Shown one piece after another: positions 5,839 to 8,974 of a DNA stretch of 8,974 nt. The stretch comes from M3007 sp046155725. Its GTDB lineage: Bacteria; Bacteroidota; Bacteroidia; Chitinophagales; Saprospiraceae. Below the pieces are notes generated by a model. It had not been told where the DNA came from. It worked only from the letters and a program-made list of their open reading frames with translations, and did not search any database. The stretch is taken from NCBI GenBank assembly GCA_046155725.1, contig JBJXFT010000436.1, forward strand, positions 1-8,974. Reading direction: 5' to 3'. Each line of letters begins with the position of its first letter. Within the stretch, counting starts at the first letter, position 1. Made by a program: the position numbers and the translations under genes.

Positions 5839-7101
5839 TTACTTCCGAATCGCCTCCACGGGGTCCATGCGGCTGGCCTGCGAAGCCGGGATGAGGCCGG
5901 AAAGCATGCCCACCACGGCAGAGATGAGGATGCCCCAAAACGCATTGTCCAGAGAAAGGTGCATATCAAAATCAAAGGCGGCAGAGCACGCCGCTGTGAA
6001 TATCCAGGTGAACAACAAGCCGAAAAGTCCGCCAAAAATGCACAGCACTACGGCCTCAATGAGGATTTCGAGGAGGATGAACCAACGCTTGGCACCGAGG
6101 GCCATTTTGATGCCGATGAGGCTGGTGCGCTCCCGCACGGACACGAACATGATGTTCGCCACCGAAAACATCCCCACCAAAAGCGCGAAGCCGCCGATGA
6201 AAAAACCCGCCAAGTTGACGATGCCAAACACGCTGTCCAGCATACCGCTGAGGATGGACAAAGTGTTTAGCGCGAAATTGCTTTCTTCTCTTGGCCTTAT
6301 GCGGCGTTCGCCGCGCAGCACCCCCGTAATCTCGTCTTTCAGTTCTTCCACATCCACGCCCGGCTTCGCTTTCGCCTGTATGCTGGTCTGGTGCCCCTGC
6401 CCGCTGCTGCGCACCCCGAAGCCGCGCCGTGCGAGGTTGTAGCTCACCAGCACGCCGTTGTCGAAGTTGAACGGTTTGAGCAATTCTTTGCCCGACTTTT
6501 TGGTGACGCCGATGATGCGAAGCTTGCGCCCGCCGATGCTGACATCTCTGCCCAAGGGTTCGATGCCTGGGCCGAAAAGCCCTTCTGCTATCACCGCGCC
6601 GAGGATGCACACGTCGGCGCCGCTCTGGTATTCTGCTGGCGAGAAGTAGCGCCCTTCGCCGTCGAATTCGATGTGGAAAAGTTGGTAGCAGTCCTGCGTG
6701 ATGCCGAGGCAAAAAGCGTTTTCCACGCTCGACGATTGCCATTTGACGGTTTTTGAGCCTAAATACTGCCAAAAGCCCACTTGTTCGGCCAGTTCGAGCT
6801 CTTCTTTCAGCACCTCGAATTCGTGGAAAGTGAAGTTGGGGCGGCGCATCCATTTCCAATAGTTTTCGCCGGGGTCTTCGCCCCAAGAGAATTTCTCGAT
6901 GTAGATGACATCGTTGCCGAGTTTCGCCATCGAGCCACGGATGTTGTCTTCCAGCGAGTCTACCGCGCTTTTGACCCCGATGATGCAGAAAATGCCGATG
7001 GTGACACCGAGCAGCGAGAGGAAGGAGCGGAGTTTGTTGGCCAACAATTGCTGCCAAGCCTGCGCTGCGCCTTCGTAGAGAATCCGGAGGAATTGTTTCA
7101 T
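5839..7101 (-). CDS. ABC transporter permease of the FtsX/MacB family
   Basis: The product is a 420-residue inner-membrane protein with the MacB layout. There is a short cytoplasmic N-terminus ending in ANKLRSFLSLLGVTIGI and a first membrane helix at about 25-46. A large periplasmic MacB-like domain (about 50-285) follows, then three C-terminal helices (about 291-316, 340-370 and 385-405). Family marks include VANIMFVSVRERTSLIGIKMALGAKR (314-339), the cytoplasmic coupling region, and the closing GLIPASQASRMDPVEAIRK (402-420). Such permeases work with a separate LolD/MacB-type ATPase in lipoprotein, peptide or macrolide export or mechanical signalling. No ATPase gene lies in this window, so the partner must be encoded elsewhere. 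I chose the ATG at 7101 (MKQFLRILYEG). An in-frame ATG at 7125 would add eight residues encoded by the TAATTAGC repeat. A candidate promoter sits about 110 bp upstream. Confidence 0.9.
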   Translation of the reverse strand: MKQFLRILYEGAAQAWQQLLANKLRSFLSLLGVTIGIFCIIGVKSAVDSLEDNIRGSMAKLGNDVIYIEKFSWGEDPGENYWKWMRRPNFTFHEFEVLKEELELAEQVGFWQYLGSKTVKWQSSSVENAFCLGITQDCYQLFHIEFDGEGRYFSPAEYQSGADVCILGAVIAEGLFGPGIEPLGRDVSIGGRKLRIIGVTKKSGKELLKPFNFDNGVLVSYNLARRGFGVRSSGQGHQTSIQAKAKPGVDVEELKDEITGVLRGERRIRPREESNFALNTLSILSGMLDSVFGIVNLAGFFIGGFALLVGMFSVANIMFVSVRERTSLIGIKMALGAKRWFILLEILIEAVVLCIFGGLFGLLFTWIFTAACSAAFDFDMHLSLDNAFWGILISAVVGMLSGLIPASQASRMDPVEAIRK

Positions 7102-7110
7102 AAGTAGAAT

Positions 7111-7143
7111 GTGATAATTAGCCAATCTGCTAATGTGCTAATT
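7111..7143. repeat. Short GCTAAT repeat at the permease start
   Basis: AATTAGC (7116-7122) is inverted relative to GCTAATT (7137-7143), and a further GCTAAT at 7129-7134 makes a direct repeat with the last copy. Related TTAGGCTAAACTAATTTTGG follows at about 7163. The alternative permease start codon at 7125 lies within it. It is another of the short-oligomer repeat types that fill spacers in this window. Confidence 0.55.
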
Positions 7144-7204
7144 CCCAACAAGAGGCCGCCTGTTTTAGGCTAAACTAATTTTGGCGACGTACTTAGCCTG
7201 AAAA

Positions 7205-7238
7205 TTTGCCCGAAGGTAGAACGCCCTTTTTGGGCAAA
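7205..7238 (-). promoter_or_regulatory. Candidate promoter of the ABC permease with an inverted repeat around it
   Basis: On the minus strand TACCTTCG (7211-7218) matches the Bacteroidota -7 box with one change. TTTTG at 7235-7239 lies 16 bp upstream as a possible -33 element. TTTGCCC (7205-7211) and GGGCAAA (7232-7238) form a 7-bp inverted repeat flanking the -7 box, which could be an operator or just a hairpin. The leader to the start at 7101 would be about 100 nt. The rest of the 7126-7373 spacer shows only short repeats, including CCGATTGATCCGATTGG at 7312-7330. Confidence 0.4.
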
Positions 7239-7344
7239 ATTCAGGATTCGATGAATGGCAAAAGTTGTTGGATGTAAGTACTGTCGAAATGATTCGATTT
7301 TTTAAGATTAACTCCGATTGATCCGATTGGCACACAAGCAAGCA

Positions 7345-7371
7345 TCGTTCATAGTTTATAGTTCATCGTTC
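7345..7371. repeat. Second copy of the GTTCATAGTTC repeat
   Basis: TCGTTCATAGTTTATAGTTC followed by ATCGTTC is the same oligomer family as the hairpin at 1076-1141, about 6.2 kb away. It lies 3 bp downstream of the methyltransferase stop (minus strand), again touching a gene 3' end. Here only one orientation is present, so it does not form a long hairpin. Confidence 0.6.
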
Positions 7372-7373
7372 CC

Positions 7374-8222
7374 TTATTCCCTAATTTTCAACCAAAAAGA
7401 CCCGCCGTGCCGCTCCACGCCTTGCAGGTTGGGGTGCTGCCATAAGCCCGAAATCTCGCTGCTCAACGCAGCATCTTCCGAAATGAAATAGGCCGGGAAA
7501 ATGGGCTGGTATCGCTGCGGGTTGGCCATTAGCGCAATGGCGAGGCCGTACTGCTCGGAGTAAAAACGGTCGCACATGAACTGCGGGTAATCGTAGGGCA
7601 GGTAGATGTCGTGGATGTGGACGATGACTCCGGGCTGGAGCGCGGGCAGGGTTTCGAGGAAGAAAACCGTGGCATCCGAGTTGGGCAGCATCCGGTGCGA
7701 GTTGTCAATGAAAAGGATGTCGCCCGCCTCCAGTTCGGCGAGCCAGCGCGTGTCCACCGCCTCGAAAGGTTGGCGGATTATCTCGTGGGCGAGGCTGTCT
7801 ATTTCGGCGCGCGGGTATGGGTCAATGGAGGTGATGCGGGTGGCGAGGCCGTGGTCTTTCACCGCTTTGTACGCCACTTTGGTGGAGTTGCCGGAGCCGA
7901 CTTCGACATAGCGGCGGGGCTTGGTTTCGGCCACCATGGCGTAGAGCGCCAGAATGTCGAGGCCGGGCAAAAAACCGTTGTTCCAGCCCGGCTGCGTGGG
8001 GTCTTTTTCTTCCGCCAACTTTTGGATGGACTGTATCTGCGGCGCGCAGGCGTTTATTTTTTCCAGCCAAAACCGATAGGTTTCTCGTTGTGCCTCCATG
8101 ATTTGGAGCAGCCGCCCGTGGGCCGGGAGGCCGTGGCCATAGCGGGGCTTGAACGCTACTTTGTATTCGAGGAAAAGGGTTTGGAAGCGCGGGGAAAGAA
8201 ACCTGTAGAGGGCTTTGAGCAT
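7374..8222 (-). CDS. Class I SAM-dependent methyltransferase
   Basis: From the ATG at 8222 the protein has 282 residues with a Rossmann-type methyltransferase fold. RRYVEVGSGNSTKVAYKAV (103-121) is motif I, the SAM-binding loop. RITSIDPYPRAEID (129-142) has the acidic residue at the end of strand 2. GDILFIDNSHRMLPNSD (167-183) and PGVIVHIHDIYLPYDYPQ (197-214) supply the Asp/His pairs usual in the Methyltransf_24 type, which is common in sugar, polyketide and cell-surface biosynthesis. The substrate is unknown. The N-terminal 80 residues are helical and basic. The frame is open to an ATG at 8294, but those 24 residues look non-domain. A TACCTTTG promoter box (8249-8256) falls inside that stretch, so I prefer 8222. 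The gene is divergent from the small gene at 8369. Confidence 0.88.
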   Translation of the reverse strand: MLKALYRFLSPRFQTLFLEYKVAFKPRYGHGLPAHGRLLQIMEAQRETYRFWLEKINACAPQIQSIQKLAEEKDPTQPGWNNGFLPGLDILALYAMVAETKPRRYVEVGSGNSTKVAYKAVKDHGLATRITSIDPYPRAEIDSLAHEIIRQPFEAVDTRWLAELEAGDILFIDNSHRMLPNSDATVFFLETLPALQPGVIVHIHDIYLPYDYPQFMCDRFYSEQYGLAIALMANPQRYQPIFPAYFISEDAALSSEISGLWQHPNLQGVERHGGSFWLKIRE

Positions 8223-8248
8223 TGCGGAGAGGGATGTTTTTTTCGCGC

Positions 8249-8256
8249 CAAAGGTA
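8249..8256 (-). promoter_or_regulatory. Candidate -7 box (TACCTTTG) for the methyltransferase
   Basis: On the minus strand TACCTTTG matches the Bacteroidota -7 consensus TAnnTTTG exactly. It stands 26 bp before the ATG at 8222, giving a leader of about 20 nt. No good -33 TTTG was seen at 17-23 bp. It favours 8222 over 8294 as the translation start. Confidence 0.45.
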
Positions 8257-8340
8257 GCGTTTGAAAATTCCTGTGCTGGCTGCGTTGGCGGCAAAACAGT
8301 TTTTGAAGATTGGTAGCGGAAGATTGTAGTTCATCCTTTG

Positions 8341-8348
8341 TAGTTTTG
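8341..8348 (+). promoter_or_regulatory. Candidate -7 box (TAGTTTTG) for the small gene at 8369
   Basis: TAGTTTTG fits TAnnTTTG exactly and stands 20 bp before the ATG. A TTG at 8324-8326 lies about 14 bp upstream, shorter than the usual -33 spacing. With the box at 8249-8256 it makes a divergent promoter pair in a 146-bp space. Confidence 0.4.
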
Positions 8349-8368
8349 CAGTAAAAACAGGCTTTGCC

Positions 8369-8719
8369 ATGGGAGATTTTCAAGATAGAAAAACACATCT
8401 GTTGGATGCCGTCCATGCCATAAACGACGAGGGCGACCTCGCCGAATGGGAAGAGGTTTATCAAAAAATCAAGGCGCGTCGGGAGCGGATGCTTCAGTAT
8501 CGGGCAACTTTGCGGGAAAAATTTGACCCCGAAACGGTTCGGCGCAGCAGAGGCTACCGCAAACCTGATAAAGCAAACGTGATGCGGCTAATCAAACAAA
8601 TGAATGTCCAAGAACCTGTTGAATTGCTGCTTTCGCAGTTGACCATTTGTTTTTGGGTGCTTGTACCGGCTGCTTTAGCTGCCGGATGTGCAGGTGGCTC
8701 CCAGTATTCCGGCAGCTAA
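8369..8719 (+). CDS. Small helical protein of unknown function with a palindrome-derived C-terminus
   Basis: This protein of 116 residues was not recognised. Residues 1-95 are charged and helical: KTHLLDAVHAINDEGDLAEWEEVYQKIKARRERMLQYRATLREKF, then a basic linker, then NVMRLIKQMNVQEPVELLLSQLTI. The tail from residue 99 on (VPAALAAGCAGGSQYSGS) is encoded by the 25-bp-arm palindrome at 8662-8732, and the stop TAA comes from its right arm. The original stop was probably near codons 93-98 and lost when the palindrome arrived. Size and charge recall antitoxins and DNA-binding regulators, but there is no toxin gene beside it, so no function is assigned. The start ATG is supported by a TAGTTTTG box 20 bp upstream. 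Confidence 0.72.
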   Translation: MGDFQDRKTHLLDAVHAINDEGDLAEWEEVYQKIKARRERMLQYRATLREKFDPETVRRSRGYRKPDKANVMRLIKQMNVQEPVELLLSQLTICFWVLVPAALAAGCAGGSQYSGS

Positions 8720-8732
8720 AGCAGCCGGTACA
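8662..8732. repeat. 25-bp-arm palindrome between convergent genes
   Basis: Bases 8662-8686 and 8708-8732 are perfect reverse complements around a 21-nt loop. Each arm is itself a near-palindrome (CCGGCTGC TTTA GCTGCCGG, one mismatch), so each can form its own small hairpin. This is the same design as the two side hairpins of the 5516-5788 element. It overlaps the 3' end of the plus-strand gene and lies 54 bp beyond the stop of the minus-strand gene. It could serve both as a terminator or be a dispersed repeat of REP type. Confidence 0.88.
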
Positions 8733-8786
8733 TGGGACTCGCCCGCCGCGCTGAGAAAAATGTCCAGCAGTATGGTGTGTGACACC

Positions 8787-8974
8787 TCAATTTCCCTTCA
8801 AAAAAACAACCCACCCCGCTCGCCCGCCCGATTTCAATTGCAGCAAATACGCCCCGGCTGGCAGCCCCGAAATATCCACGCGCTGTGCCGCGCCGCTCGC
8901 TTCCCATTCGCAAGTTCTGGCCAAACGCCCCGTCGCTTCAAACACCGAAGCGATGATTTTTTCTGAAAAAAATG
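8787..8974 (-). CDS. C-terminal end of a type IX-secreted protein (partial)
   Basis: Only the last 62 codons are in the window; the gene runs in from the right edge and ends at TGA (8787-8789, minus strand). The reading frame ends ...EKIIASVFEATGRLARTCEW, then RVDISGLPAGAYLLQLKSG and GWVVFLKGN. This is the usual type A sorting domain of the type IX secretion system: a V-F/Y-D/E-x-x-GR strand, then a 'V-D-I-S-x-LPAGxYLL' strand, then a final strand with basic end. That domain directs Bacteroidota proteins through the outer membrane and is normally removed or attached to a surface lipid. The passenger domain lies outside the window, so the activity is unknown. The domain is nearly complete for its family length of about 70-80 residues. 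Confidence 0.87.
   Translation of the reverse strand, partial: FFSEKIIASVFEATGRLARTCEWEASGAAQRVDISGLPAGAYLLQLKSGGRAGWVVFLKGN

Noticed and set aside
6056..7057. Minus-strand frame of 333 codons in the second frame of the permease
   Set aside because: It is rich in Arg/His/Gln, as expected from a shifted reading of a GC-rich gene; the permease frame carries the family motifs.
7611..8264. Plus-strand frame of 217 codons
   Set aside because: It is antisense to the methyltransferase and has no domain of its own.
8716..8913. Minus-strand frame of 65 codons
   Set aside because: It overlaps the type IX sorting domain in another frame and has no family features.

Overview
The window reads as a chromosomal piece of a Bacteroidota bacterium, most likely from the Saprospiria/Chitinophagia side. 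The grounds are: a C-terminal type IX secretion sorting domain at the right edge; a LuxC-type acyl-CoA reductase of the form common in this phylum; several copies of the Bacteroidota -7 promoter box (TAnnTTTG, here mostly TACCTTYG); starts without a convincing Shine-Dalgarno sequence; and intergenic spaces filled with short oligomer repeats. Base composition looks moderately GC-rich by eye. No phage, IS transposase, CRISPR, rRNA or tRNA gene was found.

Left part (1-2256): a 7-nt repeat array in inverted halves (1-175) runs into the start of a membrane-anchored GH73-type glucosaminidase (160-1077). A 25-bp hairpin repeat follows, then a membrane-anchored protein (1184-2008) that looks like a degenerate relative of the same fold with Gln where the catalytic Glu should be. 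A 48-bp-arm stem-loop and a 36-bp tandem duplication (2064-2276) separate it from the convergent flippase gene.

Middle (2257-5470): a MOP-family polysaccharide/lipid flippase on the minus strand (2257-3717). Divergent from it is a two-gene plus-strand unit: an 80-residue helical protein overlapping by 4 bp with an HNH endonuclease (3776-4419). Convergent with that unit is an acyl-CoA reductase (4442-5470).

Right part (5471-8974): a 273-bp nested palindrome that can be drawn as a cloverleaf (5516-5788); an FtsX/MacB-type ABC transporter permease (5839-7101, minus); a repeat-rich spacer with a candidate promoter; a class I SAM-dependent methyltransferase (7374-8222, minus); a small unrecognised plus-strand gene whose 3' end is made of a 25-bp-arm palindrome (8369-8719); and the last 62 codons of a type IX-secreted protein (8787-8974, minus, running off the window).

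Functionally the genes are mostly single transcription units for cell-envelope work: peptidoglycan cleavage, a polysaccharide flippase, an ABC exporter subunit and a surface or secreted protein. The HNH pair and the acyl-CoA reductase stand apart. The most unusual feature is the intergenic DNA: most of the larger spacers hold a different family of short, direct-plus-inverted repeats, and several of these supply start or stop codons or terminal codons of the neighbouring genes.
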